The position numbers and the translations under genes were made by a program. The notes beneath the pieces were generated by a model. It searched no databases. It was not told where the DNA came from and saw only the letters and a list, made by a program, of their open reading frames with translations. Shown one piece after another: positions 26,730 through 39,669 of a stretch of DNA of 64,000 bases (the stretch's first letter is position 1; each line of letters begins with the position of its first letter). This DNA comes from Andrena cerasifolii (taxonomy: Eukaryota > Arthropoda > Insecta > Hymenoptera > Andrenidae), in contig NC_135122.1 in the NCBI RefSeq assembly GCF_050908995.1, positions 16,904,501-16,968,500 on the forward strand. Direction: 5' to 3'.

Positions 26730-27362
26730 ATTATTCGAATAAATTTTTTATTTAAATGAGGTCGAATAAGAATTGCGAAAAAAATGAAGTTAGGTATTCG
26801 AGGATAAGGAATAATTTTTTATTCCAGTGATTTCAAATAAGATTTGCGAATAAAACGAAACTATCCGGGATTAACGAACAACACTGTCCAACAAAATTGA
26901 ACTTTTCTGTTCTGTAACATTCAATAGCCGTTTCTTATAGGTTTTCGTGCGCTGAAAACGAATTTGTAAACCATCACCCTCAGTTTTTGAGAAATTCGAT
27001 ATTCAAGAAATCTGCAAATTTTCAACTTTGAACATTTTTTTCTGTCGAAGCGGTAATAGTTATTCGGTTGATTGTTCCGTCAAATTATTCTACGAACCCT
27101 CGCGAACAAAGTTGAAAATTTGCAGTTTTTTTTCAAAATCGAATTTCTGAAAAACAGAGGATGATGTCGACAAACGGTTCGCGGATTCGTGTTCAGGGCG
27201 AAAAACTCTACAAGAGTCACCCAGTGGATGTTGCGGAACAAAAATCGTGTTGGACAGTGTGAATTTTTATTGCAACAACGATAAATATGTCGTTATTCTC
27301 GAATAACTTTGTTTTATTCGAAATTTTTATTCGAAGATTATTCGAATAAATTTTTATTCCAA
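26730..27362. repeat. AT-rich composite unit bounded by ATTATTCGAATAAA copies
   Basis: The boundary sequence occurs at 26730-26752 and 27338-27360, with further TTCGAATAA motifs inside both ends. Probably an older element into which, or around which, the fold-back at 26881-27260 lies. Ends are approximate. Confidence 0.45.
26881..27260. mobile_element. Fold-back element with ACACTGTCCAACA ends
   Basis: ACACTGTCCAACA at 26881 is mirrored by TGTTGGACAGTGT-type sequence ending at 27260. Inner parts also pair (GAAATTCGAT / ATCGAATTTC; CTGCAAATTTTCAACTTTG on both sides), so nearly the whole 380 bp is palindromic with about 70-80% matching arms. It is nested in a larger AT-rich unit bounded by two ATTATTCGAATAAATTTTT copies (26730 and 27338). 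Confidence 0.75.
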
Positions 27363-29377
27363 CACTGAACGACAGCCCATTTTCATCTTATCCACTTTGA
27401 ATCATAATCAACTATCGTAAGGACACGAATTTACTCCTCTGCCATCGATATCCAAGACTCTTGAGCCGCGGATCACTGAGAACGTTCTTCTACACCGTTT
27501 CCCAACCCCCTCCTTCAACCCCCAGCGTCTCTTCGCCCAACCTCCCTCCCGCGCTCTATCGTCGTGCGCCACAGAAAGCTACAAGTTCCGATTGCCTCTG
27601 GGGAAGCACCACGAACGCATTTTCCATCGGCAACGATCGAGGGCGTAAGAGAGTCCACATAAATTACGCATTAACGGGCGAAGCTCTTTCGCGGCGAGGC
27701 GATACACTCGGCTTTAACGGGGCCGGGCTTTCCTTCGTCGCGGCGCGCGACGACAAATCACATTCAGGAGTACACTCGTTCGCCGAGAGTCTGCGTTTGA
27801 TGTGCCGGTCGCGTAAACGCGGCGCGTTTCCCTCCGTCGAAACGAGCCGACGGAGGGCGAGAAAATATTTTTTCTTCCCGCGCAGTTCTGTCGATAACAG
27901 CCACATTCTCGAGGAGGGTTTCGAGAAGCTAGCCCCGCGGAACCACGACACTCTGTCGGGATCTATGAAGCCAGGGTAAATCGAGCCTGTGACAGCTTGA
28001 GTGCTCGGTTTCACTCCACCCTCCCCCGTTTTTTCTCCAGCCCCTCCGCGTATTTACATACTTTTCGCCAGCGACGGGAGTAATAAGGCAACCGCGACGG
28101 CGATAATCACTCGAAAGAAACGTTCCGATAATAATTCTGCCCGTTATTTGTCCATTATTCCGCTCACTGGCGGTCTGGCCAGAAGCACGCGAACCTACAG
28201 GAGGATATCGAAATGATACGGCGAGTCGAGAAATGGTTCGGGTGCATGGAATCTGTGACCACGCGCGTCACACCCCCACGTGGAAAGAAAGAAGCGTCCG
28301 AAGAGTTCTGAAGCAGAATTTTCTAAGATAAATACACCGCAATGAACAATAAAAATCTACCCCAATAGACGCGGGAATCGTGAACCCTTTACTTCCGAAA
28401 TAGAATCGGTTGTTCCTTTCGCGTGGGGGGGGAAAAAAAGAGTGCTTCCGCGGAAATATCTGCTGTCAATGCGTCGATGCGTAAAAACGCCGGGTAATTC
28501 CGTCAATCTACGGAAAATCAATCTTTCACTTCCGCGGACACTGTCCCTGGATCGATCCGCGTCGCGGAAATGGATACCTCCCCCCGGCGAGAATGCATTT
28601 TGCAAATTTAATCGGCCTGCCCGGCCCTGTCGATCGATTTTTCGTTAACGATTTCGCGGTGTATTTAGTGGCGACCGCAAAAAACGGCAGGGGGAGGGAA
28701 GTCTCGAGACCGGGGACGGCGGCGGGGGGAGGGGGGGGGGGAAGTAAAATTCGTTTACGGACGCGGAGATTTTACCGTAGGCCGGTCGATCGGCCGCGTC
28801 TAATGGGAACGTTTCAACGTGGGTGGAAACGATAGCCATGCTCTCGATATCGTTCGCGTAATGACCTTCGCGGGGGTAAATGCGAGCGACGGATGCGACG
28901 ATAAATCAACAGCGAGGAACATATTCTCGCGAAACGCTCATCTATATCTGATACGACTGTCATCGGAGCCACGAGAACGCACTTGAATTTTTTAACTCGC
29001 CGCGGTTTATAGTTTCGCGCGAATTCTGGTTCGCCTATTTAATGCACCGTTCGCGAGGACGCTGTTAGCTCTCGTTAATAATTATATGAAATTTCGGATT
29101 CGGTGGATTAATAGAAGTGCTGTTAAGGACATTTAAGTTGGCTTGAATATTTCAACGTCTTCTTCTGCCGTCCGCGAGTTTGTCGGTGGATATTTATTTA
29201 TTAATCATAGACGGGTTAGAACCCATTATATTGCAAGGATACATAACATTTTGCGTGTTGAATAAAAATAAATCTACATATATACTTAACAATGGAGAGA
29301 AAAATGAAAAAATAGAGGTGAAGAATGAGTAATGAGAAATGAAAAATGTACAATGAAAATGGAAATGAAGATAAGAA

Positions 29378-29462
29378 TGAGATTGAGATTGAGATTGAGA
29401 TTGAGATTGAGATTGAGATTGAGATTGAGAATGAGAATGAGAATGAGAATGAGAATGAGAAC
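29378..29462 (+). repeat. Hexamer microsatellite GAGATT then GAGAAT
   Basis: About eight GAGATT units pass directly into about five GAGAAT units, in phase. It sits about 150 bases 3' of the reverse-transcriptase fragment (reading on the minus strand), where a simple-repeat tail would be expected for some LINEs. Confidence 0.9.
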
Positions 29463-29612
29463 GAAAATGAAAATAGAAATACATAGAAAATAGAATAAAA
29501 GTGAAAAGTGAGGGGTGGAAGTAAAAGTGTATACTATACTATTAAATTTAGTTTTGTCGCTTTAACGGATTACCAGCTATTTTGATCGTTCGCTCTTAGC
29601 ATTCTGTGCAAT

Positions 29613-29985
29613 TTACGAAACCAACCAATTTTTTACGAAACCAAGGGTTCTGGCAGTAGTATTGGCAACATTCGTACAATGCTTAGAGAAATCCAGCCCA
29701 GGTGAAATACAAACGCCAAGGTCCATAACTTCGTTTGCAACCGGGAGTGGCGTGTCGTTAAGCATATACGAATAAATCATAGGATAATTATTGCCGAGTG
29801 ACCTCGTAACATAGCATTTGGAGATATTTAGCGTCATCCTGTTGACTGTATACCACTCGTTTAGGCCATTAAGGTCGCGCTGCATTTCCTGACCACCATT
29901 AAAGTCTAATATTCTTTTAAAACTCTTAAGATCATCCGCAAATAATAGAAATTCGCTATACAAAAATACGTCACATAATTAGATA
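29613..29985 (-). pseudogene. Non-LTR retrotransposon reverse transcriptase fragment
   Basis: The minus strand encodes the C-terminal part of a LINE reverse transcriptase: SEFLLFADDLKSFKRI carries the catalytic Asp-Asp motif (FADD), followed by LNEWYTVNRMTLNISKC and TLGFVKNW, all typical of the Jockey-like lineage palm and thumb region. A stop lies just upstream (about 29985) and the frame ends right after the thumb segment, so both endonuclease and most of the polymerase are missing. It is a short dead copy. The nearby hexamer repeats on its 3' side may descend from its tail. No functional protein can come from it. Confidence 0.85.
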
Positions 29986-30469
29986 CAATTATATGCGATG
30001 CGAGCAAGTGTTAATTATTACGCGGAAAGCTTACTGGAATCGGTGCTGCATTGTGTAGAACAGGTTAATTATTTCGTTGTACTTCGACAAGCTTTGGCGG
30101 ATCGAGTACAGGGGGCTACCTCGAGTACTCGAGTAATACGGGATTTACCGGTTTGTTAGTTAAATTTGCCGGCGGATTATTAGTTTGATTCGCTTAGCGT
30201 TCAATTATTTAAGCGGCGAGCTCGGAATCGATGCGAGAGTTTGGTGAAAAACTGCTGTTGGCCGGCCAACGGGATAAATATTCTGATAAAACAAGCGGCG
30301 GACTCGATCAACTCGCGGTGCGCACAAGTAGCGGCATCGGTAGGTACACGCGATGAGCAAGCAAGTAGTGCGAGTAGAGAAAGAGTCAGCCGTAGAAGTT
30401 TCGTAACTCGGCGGTGCGTCGCGCAGGGAAAGCTCTGAGCTACGAAAATATTGGATCAAGGATTTAGCA

Positions 30470-30780
30470 AAATACTACCCCTACCTTCGCATCTGCTGCT
30501 ACCCCCGCCAATGCCTACCTCCCTTTCATCTTCCTATTCTCCCACTCCCTATCCACTTATCTTCCCATTCCATATATCTCCTCTATCACTCCTATCCTCC
30601 TATTTCTCCGCGCCCTTATTTCCTATCCTCTATCAAACCCCACTCCCTCTCCCCAATCTCCCGAAGTCTTCCCAACTTCTGAAGAAATCCCATCGATCGC
30701 ACCAAACATCCCTACGCTTGTTCTACTCGCTTCCTTTCCCCCATTCAAATTCCCTTCGCCCTGCCAGCTAATTAACAACA
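30470..30780 (+). repeat. Pyrimidine-rich low-complexity tract
   Basis: About 300 bases of C/T-rich plus strand (CCTATCC, CTCCTATT, CCCCACTCCC). It produces a 106-codon Pro/Ser/Leu frame that I regard as artefact. Strong strand asymmetry, otherwise featureless. Confidence 0.7.
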
Positions 30781-32422
30781 CACCCCCGAAGAATTCCCCG
30801 GCAACCATCAAGCCCGCACTGCGAGGTCCGATTCCGCGGGGCCATTATTTCGACGATAAGGGAGGGTGAGTGCGCGGACCGGTCAAGTCCCATTTTTGTT
30901 TCGTCCGGATCGACAAGCCGGCCGCCTTCCAGCTACGTACGCGATGTCGATAGCAGAGCTCCCACGGCCGGAATTATTTCTGGTTGATATCCCGGCGAGC
31001 GGGCACGGCAGCTAGATATAATTAAAAAGCCCGCCGGTGCTGCGGGGAGCGCCCTCCCACCGCGAAATTGCATGTAAAATTGGGCCGAACGCGCGCACAC
31101 ACACGCTCCAACCCTTCCCGAGCCTCCCTGCCAGCGCGTGTATCGTTATACCGCAAAACCTCAACGCGAGCTGACCGTAGGTAATTTGCCGCGGGGGGCA
31201 CGACTCTCTGCCACCCTCTCCCCAACCCCTTGGAATCAAAGCGCGGAAAAGAAAATCCCGAAATCGCGGCCCACTCGCGTGTCAACTGCACGCCTCTAGT
31301 TTTACCGGCCGCTAAACACACCGCGTCGGCACCGCATTTTGTCCCAGCGCGGTACGAGCGCGTTTGACTCGCGGCGCCGATCGCTCTGTAACCTGACGCT
31401 ATTTCCCGACCGACGCGTCGAGCCCCCAACGAACATCCGCCGCCCCGATTTTCCACCGATGTTTTATACACACGTCCATGGCTGCGTTCGGGGTTGTTAT
31501 CCCGGCTCAACTCGATTTTTAATGGTTTAGGCGGGCTTGTTTGTCGGAGGCTCTGATGGGTATGTTCGTAGGGAACGTTTGATAGCGGATAGCGGGATAG
31601 TTTCGTCGCGCCCCTGAAGAGTTAAGGGATCGTTTGGCATCAAGTGATATTTCAGATGCGATACTGCGATATTGCAGCGACGAAGGAACGAGTACGGTTG
31701 CTCGGGGTGGGCGTGAAAATCTGAAATCTGGGACGGGAGTGTCAAATGCAATGGTTCGGATTTCCTACCGCTAAACACGCTGCTACCACCGCAGCTCGAG
31801 GTACTTTCGTACAACTAATATATGTGTCTGAGTTGCGGTCGGTTTGGTCCCGTAAAGCGTCGGTGTTTGTAAATGACACCGAAGGAAACCGTACGTTCTC
31901 ATTATTCCAGAGTCGAATAATTCATCGCCTTCTTTCGTCTATCCCTATACAGAGTCTCCAAGCAGCATCCACGCAGCGAGCTTTCGTGGTCGCAACCGTG
32001 TTACATGTATATACTTATCACTTCTACAACCGAAACTCACTTTCGACGCAAGGGTTTAATGTTCAGCGCAACGTCGAACCGGGACTGACCGGCCAACTTA
32101 ATCGCGAATTTCAATTCCGTCCAAGCCACCGCGGTTTAATTGCAATTAAACTTCGCTGGGACTTGGTGTTCCTCGAAGCTTCGCCTTACGCAAAAATCGT
32201 ACCGCGCCCAGTCGATTCGCGGCAGCTTGAGAATGGAATAGTGGTAAATAACGTGGCAAAAGCGCAGAGAAATATTTATGCCCCGCGGCGATCAGCGACT
32301 GTGAGAAGAGAGCGAATGGAAATGTACGAGTGGATGGAAATGTTGCGCAAGATTCATGACGCATTAAATCTTCAGGACCCTCTTTTAAACCTCCTCCCTA
32401 GGAATTGTTCGAATCAGCGAAG

Positions 32423-33125
32423 TTAAGGGGTCATTCTACTTCGATCGGCCGCAAAATGAAGCTATTTTAAAAAAAAATCTCAATAAATACAACATATAAT
32501 GAAATAAATCTTTTTGGAATATATCAAGATACTCTTATATAATACAAAAAAATAAAAAGATTGTTTTTAATTTGTTTCGTATGTTTTTTTATAGCGTCAA
32601 CGTGGCACCTACAAAAAAAGATTTTTTTATCTGAAATAAAAAATTCAAAATGATTCTTAATCTGCTGGAGTGTGGCTATCGCCCGTAGCTGAGTTAACAA
32701 TTTTTGTTAAGGAATAACAAAATAGCGCCGGTTTGAAAGAAAAAGTTCCTCAAAAGAGTGTTTTCTCGAATCCTCCCCAAGAAAAATCTCGGTTATTTTT
32801 CTACAAAAATTGTTAACTGAGCTACGAGCGATAGCGACACTCATACAGATTAAGAACCTTTCCGTATTTTTTATTTCAGATAAGCCTGAGCCGAGAAATC
32901 ACCTACGCCACGAACATACCTCTTTTTTGTAGGTGTCACATTGACGCTACAAGAAAACATATGAAACAAATTAAAAAAAATCTTTTTAAATTTTTGTTGC
33001 ATAATATAAGAGTAGCTTAACAAATTCCAAAAAGATTTATTTCATTATATGTTGTAGTTACTCAAAAAACAAATCTTTAAATATAGCTTCATTTTTCGGC
33101 TGATCGAAGTAGAATGACCTCTTAA
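32423..33125. mobile_element. 703-bp fold-back element flanked by TTAA
   Basis: The left end TTAAGGGGTCATTCTACTTC and the right end read inward TTAAGAGGTCATTCTACTTC pair almost perfectly, and matching continues along both arms (TTTATTTCATTATATG; ACGTGGCACCTAC/GTAGGTGTCAC; CTACGGGCGATAGC-type pairs) to a centre near 32770. No coding frame. TTAA on both sides fits a TTAA-targeting transposase, but the GGGG start is not the classic piggyBac end, so the superfamily is inferred. Confidence 0.85.
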
Positions 33126-36100
33126 TGGACAGACCTGCACCGTATTCACAGCGGAGGCAAAAGGTTAAAGTCCATTGCTTCCTATTTCCTATCGATTCCC
33201 AACGGTGTTCATTACGGAACACAGCTTCCTCGATCGAAACAGCGAAGAGAAAATAACAACTACACCCGAATCATCCTTACCTACCTTAGACGCGACATTC
33301 ACGGAGACTTCGGAGGCAGTTGTGCGCTCCACGGAGCTAAAATTAACACTCGCGACGCGCTCCGCTGCCAGTTATCGAGGACCTGTCGTCTCGAATTCGT
33401 GAGTAATTAGCTCTAATTCCCGGAAGAGCCGCGCCGAGCACTCCGGCGAACAACGCGTTGTTAATATTTTCTGAAGCTGATAGTATTTCCGCGGATCGCC
33501 GGGCACGCCGAAACGCAAACGGAGGGGGACAGATGGGAACGCGGCTGATTAATCGGGCAGGAACATTCAAATTCCAGCTCCGCTGCCCCGAATGTGTGAC
33601 TTTCGCGCAGCTACGTGACATATGCGCTGGCTGGCACGGCCCCTCCCCCGTCGCGTTGCAACGCTAACTAAGTAATACACACCGATATACACGAGCCGTA
33701 ATATAAACCGGGGCTTAATGCTCCGCGGTTGCCGCGAAGTTTCACGAGGTTAAGTTATTCACATTCTGCAAACCCCCGGGATCTAACGGGGCCGGGAGCA
33801 AGCGGGCGAGAGGGGAGCCTGGCACTCGCGGGACTGGTGAGAATTACCAGAAACAAGAAGAACTTACTATTTTCCGCATCGACAAATCTACGGCGGGGAC
33901 CGTGCCAAAAAGTAATCGTAACTTGCGTGCACGCCGGGGGACAAAGCGCCGGCAATCTCTTATCTCCTATAGTATCCTGCGGATTTCCACATTGCCCCTA
34001 AGAACGGAGCGGAATAGCAAAGGACTCCTAAACACGTTGCCCTTCGCTCTCCGGTCTATCCATTCGATTCTTTCCACGAGCGCTGGATTTTCGCCACGAA
34101 CTCGTGTACATCGGGCTCATTGTTTCAGGCTGGAAACGGGAGCTGATACGCCTGAATAATTGATGGCGAAATAATTTAATTCGCATCGGGGCGATGCGAA
34201 TCACAGGGAATTCGATTCGGCAACGGAGGATCGTAATTCGCCGGTGAGTCGAACCCCTGTATCGCACGATACATCGTACTCGCCCACCCTTTAGATCCAC
34301 CCCCCTCGCTGTGCATTAATTATTCGCTGAGGAACACGCGATTACGGGATACGTGAGTTCGAAAGAGAGAATGTCAGTATAAATGCAATGATCCCGAGTC
34401 TCGCACCCATAAAACTTGCATTCCCGAGCGGAACCTCTCATGAATGTTCCATTCCAACAAGATGGCGCCTGGTGAAATCTACCAAGTGGCACGCTGTTGC
34501 CAGAAATTCCTTTCTGTATCGACCTGGGGGAACTCCGCTAGAAAAACGAGCTCCGGCGCGGCGGGCGAGTGGAGGAAAAGCCCGCTTTAGTGGTTACCGA
34601 AAACTCGACCACGCTCGAATCTCGTACACGATCGAAGTGGTTCCCTATTTTCAGAAAAAGTCTCCGTAGCTTTCTCGGCGCGCGAATAGCAGTGCTCCGG
34701 GTTGCGGTGATTCCCGCAAATTCGCTGAATTCCCGGCGGCGAAAGACAGTCGGCTGCCGATCAAACAATCCGCGCGGAACCCCCGGATTATTCTAATTTC
34801 TTTTCGGCCCCTGCGCCCGCGCGGAGGACTTACAACGACCATCCACAATTTTCCAGGGAATATTCAATTACACGTGGGCCGTTGTACCTGTAGGTACGCG
34901 CGGCAGCAGTTGGACCGTGCAAGGGAGACGATCAAACGCGAACGGGGTACAAGGGCCCGGGGAGAATGCGATGACATTTTAACTATGCCAACAGTCGAGG
35001 AGTCTGCGGCGCCAATCAAATATTATGTCCGCCGAGCTTGGAATTCTCTTTGATGGCCCGTATACGTAACGGGCCCCCGCCCTGTTAACCGATCGCGTCG
35101 ACCTGTACACGGACCGGGCCGGGCCAAGACCGCCGTTTCTATTTAGACTCCACGTGCTGGTGTACACGCGTCCCCGTCCCTTCTCCTCCAGAAGCTCATG
35201 AACCTCTACGTTAAACTGACCGCCAACTACCGCGCACAGTATAGTTTGAATTGCCCGCGTACAATGCTTACGGAGTGTCCACTTAAGTAACGCTCGAGCA
35301 TCAGGTATCGCCGCGGAAGTTGATACCCGGCGTTGCGCTAACTGCCGCTAATGGCGGTAACAAGTTTACTGGACGAGCAGCAGAAAGTTGCGACCTTCCA
35401 GTGGCGTTGACAAGCGGAGCGAGGTAAGGAAGCTTATTTCTCCGCGCGATCGCCGCAGGAACCGCGGAACGGAGCCGAGGGAGAGAGACTCCGCTATTAG
35501 CCGATGTATCGATCATTCTCATTAAGGCAGACGGGCCACGCTTGGCCAACGCCCGCACAAGTGCACCGTGGATAACCGTGAGCCGGTCGATTAATTGGTA
35601 TCGTATCGCGACGCAAGTGGCACGCTTAATTTCCCCGCGCATTCGACTCGCCGCGATTCCGGTGCCGCGCGTGAATCAATTAACCGTTATCCGCTTAGCG
35701 CCGGCTGCGATAAACTCGATCAAGAAACAATCCTGAAAGATAGGCTGCGATTCGAGCGAACCCGCCGCGGCTGCGAAACGCGCCTCTCCGGTAGGCCAAA
35801 GTCGTTTGAGGAATCTCTGTCGGAGCGAAGCGATTGTTGCCAGCCGCCCGGGAACGTTCAAACGAACCGTGCGATAGATCGATAGAGGGCGAGGTACCTC
35901 CCCGGCCCAGCGCGGGGAGTACTTTCGTTGTTTGGCACTCTCGGGGGCGAGCCGGGCGGACGTATGAAATACAGGTGTAATAATTGTCTGTTGCCGGAGA
36001 TTGGTTTAGACGTTACATCGGCCATGCGATAGGGGGCCAGCTGTTTCCTATTGTGCAGCTAATTACATCGGGGATCCGGGGACTAGGGTAGTAGCTGCAC

Positions 36101-37589
36101 CGAAATTAACTAATCTACCGATGAAAGAACCGACGGCACTAAACGCTCCGCTGCATAAACTCGCATCGCTGCCGGGGAGCACGGCTTTTGATATCCCGCC
36201 GTGCATACGCGCGCCCGTGCAAAATGCAGCGAGCTGCATCGATGGAAATTTGATTGCGGCCGGCTCGGGTCTGGCCGCGTCCGTTCAACACCGCCGTGGA
36301 ATTTAAAATCCTCGGAACGGGACGATCCCCTCGGAGCGGGGCACAGCGATGCGGAGCGCGACGATTATTTCGGGAACAGGGTCGGCGATTACTTCGTCCG
36401 AACTCTCGAGCGCACCGCAGTTATGCAACTGGATCTAGGTGCTTCCACTCGGCAGGCTATTAAAGCACCGCGGGAGTGTCAAGAACGAAGGGTCCAAGTG
36501 TATTATAGACGGGAGCACGAGAAGATAAGTGGACGCCCAGTGATTAAACAGCTTTCCCAAAGCGAGCCGCGGGAGCACCGGATCGAACGGTACCGCGCAA
36601 TTCCTTCGAGGAAGACGAAAATAGGGGGAGAGAGGACAATAGAAATTCGCGGGGCAATAAAAGCGAACCGACCGCCAAATTTTTACGGCGTAACGGCTGC
36701 CATTGTACTCGGCTACTCCGAAATCTTTTTTTCTCCCGCTTTTCTCATTAAAATTACGTCGGTTTTTCTACTGGTGACCGAAAAAAAAATGGTACAGCGG
36801 GGAGAGAAAGGTAACGCGGGCCCGGGGATGAGGGCGGAATAAAAGAGAGAGCGCGAGGAGGAGAAAGAGAGAAGGTGGACGGAAAGAAAGAAAGACTAAA
36901 TTGCGCGCATTAATGTCGCCCTCCCCGCGAGTCCCCAGTCAAGAGCCCACTCTCTAATGAAATTCACGAGCGTTTTGAAACGGGAAGCTTTATTAAACCA
37001 GGATTAAATAGCTGGAATTATTCAAAAGCTCAATTATCAGCTTATTGTCGGTCTAGCTGGCACTACTGGCTAAAAGCGTGAGAAGGGCACAGATGGTGCG
37101 CGCAACCACCCCCCTCTACCCCCCGGCCTCCGCAACCCCCTCCACCGTCGCCCTCCTTCGCAAAACCCTCCGTTTGCTGGGCTAGAAATAAAGGATTTTT
37201 AGTAGCCGGACTACAAACTGGAGATATATCAGCCCCGGGGATACGCTTTACAGGACTCTCTGCTTTACAGAGGACTCGGCTTTAATCCGCTCCAGCTGGC
37301 CCTGGCCTTATTCCCGCCCAACGTTTTTCCGAGCGTAGACCAAGAATCGGATCGTCTCTCAAAGACACAACCACCTCCTCCCATTTTCCCTCCAAATACT
37401 AGCGCGAAGCTTTCAGGAAAGTAACCGAGGAACAGTGAGTACGGATCTGTCGCATCGGGTTGTACGCATCTAATGTGACGGATATTCGTTTCTGGAGCGG
37501 CTTAAAATTTATTAATGTGCTATATTTAGCTTTACAAAACTAATGATATACAAAAATTGCGCCAATTATAACAATGAGTGTTTATATAA
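33126..37589. other. Non-coding, GC-rich DNA
   Basis: Many frames on both strands, including a 213-codon one at 36201-36842; none shows domain motifs. 36840-36900 is purine-rich (GAGA/GAAAG). No gene supported. Confidence 0.5.
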
Positions 37590-37961
37590 ACGAAAAATGT
37601 ATTAAATAATATTAAGCAGATATATTTTTATTTTATACAAATAGATATTTCAATACCAATAAATATTTTATTCAAGATACTTGGCGCTGCGAAACCGAGA
37701 AAATGTTAATTGTCTTAGTATTAATAATTTCCAATAACTCCGTTACAATCTAAAATACATCAACATATACATAGAATATCATACATATTTATTACATATA
37801 TATTAAAAGATTAATGCAATTTATACATATTTATTAAGTTTAGCAGCACCAATTCGGGGCGCAGCGCCAAGTATTTTGAATAAAATATTTATTGGTATTG
37901 AAATGTCTATTTGTATAGAATAAAAATATATCTGCTTAATATTATTTAATACATTTTTTGT
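37590..37961. repeat. Fold-back element, arms about 102 bp
   Basis: The left arm 37590-37691 (ends TACTTGGCGCTGCG) and right arm 37860-37961 (starts CGCAGCGCCAAGTA) are near-perfect inverted copies, separated by a 168-base AT-rich loop. The GGCGCTGCG tip at the inner end is unusual in an otherwise AT-rich element. No coding frame. Confidence 0.85.
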
Positions 37962-39669
37962 TTGTCTTGATTACCAAGTCAGCGGCAACCTTGCAACCAG
38001 GCGAGGCCGTGAATGCGACAGGCAAGTAGTAAAAGTCGGTTTATGGTCAGACCCGAGACGCAATAATGAGGCTTAACCGCGAAACTTCGGGGGGCCAGGG
38101 AGTAATAAATGCTTGATTGCGACCAGATTTCAGCCACTTGGCCAATAACAACGAGCTAAGGCCACGGGTGTCCTGTCTACAAGTGCTTAACAAGTGATTA
38201 AGTTATAAAGCTCGCGTCCGAGCCTTGATTTGCGAGGCTCCCTTACGCGATGGAAAATAATTAAGAGCTGGCTTTAGTAGAGCCGATCGAAGGATACTGA
38301 TACTCGACGCCGATCGGCGCACAGCTCCCAGAATCCACAAACCTGGGGTGCAATTTCATTTACCTCTGAATTATGTACGCGGCATTCCATTCCTGGGATT
38401 TCTTTAGGACGAGGTGCGAAATAGCGCAAGGGCACGCCCCGCGAATTTTTCTCGCCGACGATCGCGTAGAATCTAAACTCTGAACCGACATGGGCGAGAC
38501 ACGAAGGGGACGTTCGCTTTGATCTTCTTCACAATCGCGGCCGCGGATCGATGCGACGCGTTGCGCGCTTCCGCGGCGACGTACAGTGCGAACGAATGGG
38601 CCGACTTCTGGTCGGGGGCCCAGCTCCGAACGGGGCTGCGGGACATCGATATTGAAGTGCAAAATTCCGTGAACCATGGCTGAACGGAGCCATGCGCATT
38701 TCACTTCGCACCTGCGACGATCGTATAACGTGGCCAACCGGTGTTTACAATGCACGCGTCGCATGGGCTGAGCTGCAGCCACCAAGGCATTGTGACGCGG
38801 CCGATAAGCGTAATAATCGAAGTGCTCGCGATCCACCATCGCGGACCAGCGGGCCCGTGGATGTCCCCGTGGCTCGGTTTTACAGGAACACTGTAAACCA
38901 TCGCCGCGGCGCCGCAACGATACGTGCTCCGCGGTTGCCATTGAAAAACCATTTCTGCCACCGCTGTCTGATAAGCGCAGCAAGAAAAATGGCCGTCGAG
39001 TGTTGCAGCGGATGGATATCTCGTGGAAGTGAGCACCGAGGATTGATTGCCGAGGCTGAATTTTATTTTCCACCGCGCAAACCTTGCGATACATAAATTT
39101 GCCCGGTGCGGAAAGTAGCGGAACAGAATCACACGCTACTAGAACTCCTCATATTTTCCAGTTTCACGTTTTATCTTTCGCTTATAATATTGTGGGATCG
39201 GGGAACACCTTAAGAGGGAGCCCGGAATAAGAGACCTCGGAGGGTCGGCTTCGGCGACGTAGGTAAGGCGGCTGACCAGCAACGCAGAGGTCCCGAAGAT
39301 CGTGGGCTCTCGAGTACCATCGCCCGAGGTCCCTTTTTTCCCTGACCGCAGACCATATAGGAATTAAGAAACCTATTCCTGCAATATCTCCGATTATTCC
39401 ACATGGCTCTAACAATAACACGGCTCCATCAATAACCACGGAGTGTTTGCTCCCGTTCGCGATGAACGCGTCGATAAACCGCGACACCGGGAGTCTTGCG
39501 AGTTTTCACGCGACCGTTCTCAATTATCAGGCGACGAGTTTACGCGACGATACACCGTGTCTACGTCTTTCCAAGTTTATCGAGAGGGCGCGATAGACGG
39601 CTACATATTCCATGAATAAAACACGCAGATCTACCTTGAAGGTGACAAGTGTCTGCAACCAGGGCGTTG

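Noticed and set aside
31746..32426. 226-codon plus-strand open frame
   Set aside because: Long, but without domain motifs, splice context or protein-like composition; it ends at the border of the TTAA fold-back element. Kept only as a possible chance frame.
38360..39094. 244-codon minus-strand open frame
   Set aside because: Arg/His/Cys-rich, overlapped by a 143-codon frame on the same strand and a 134-codon frame on the other; typical of CpG-rich non-coding DNA.
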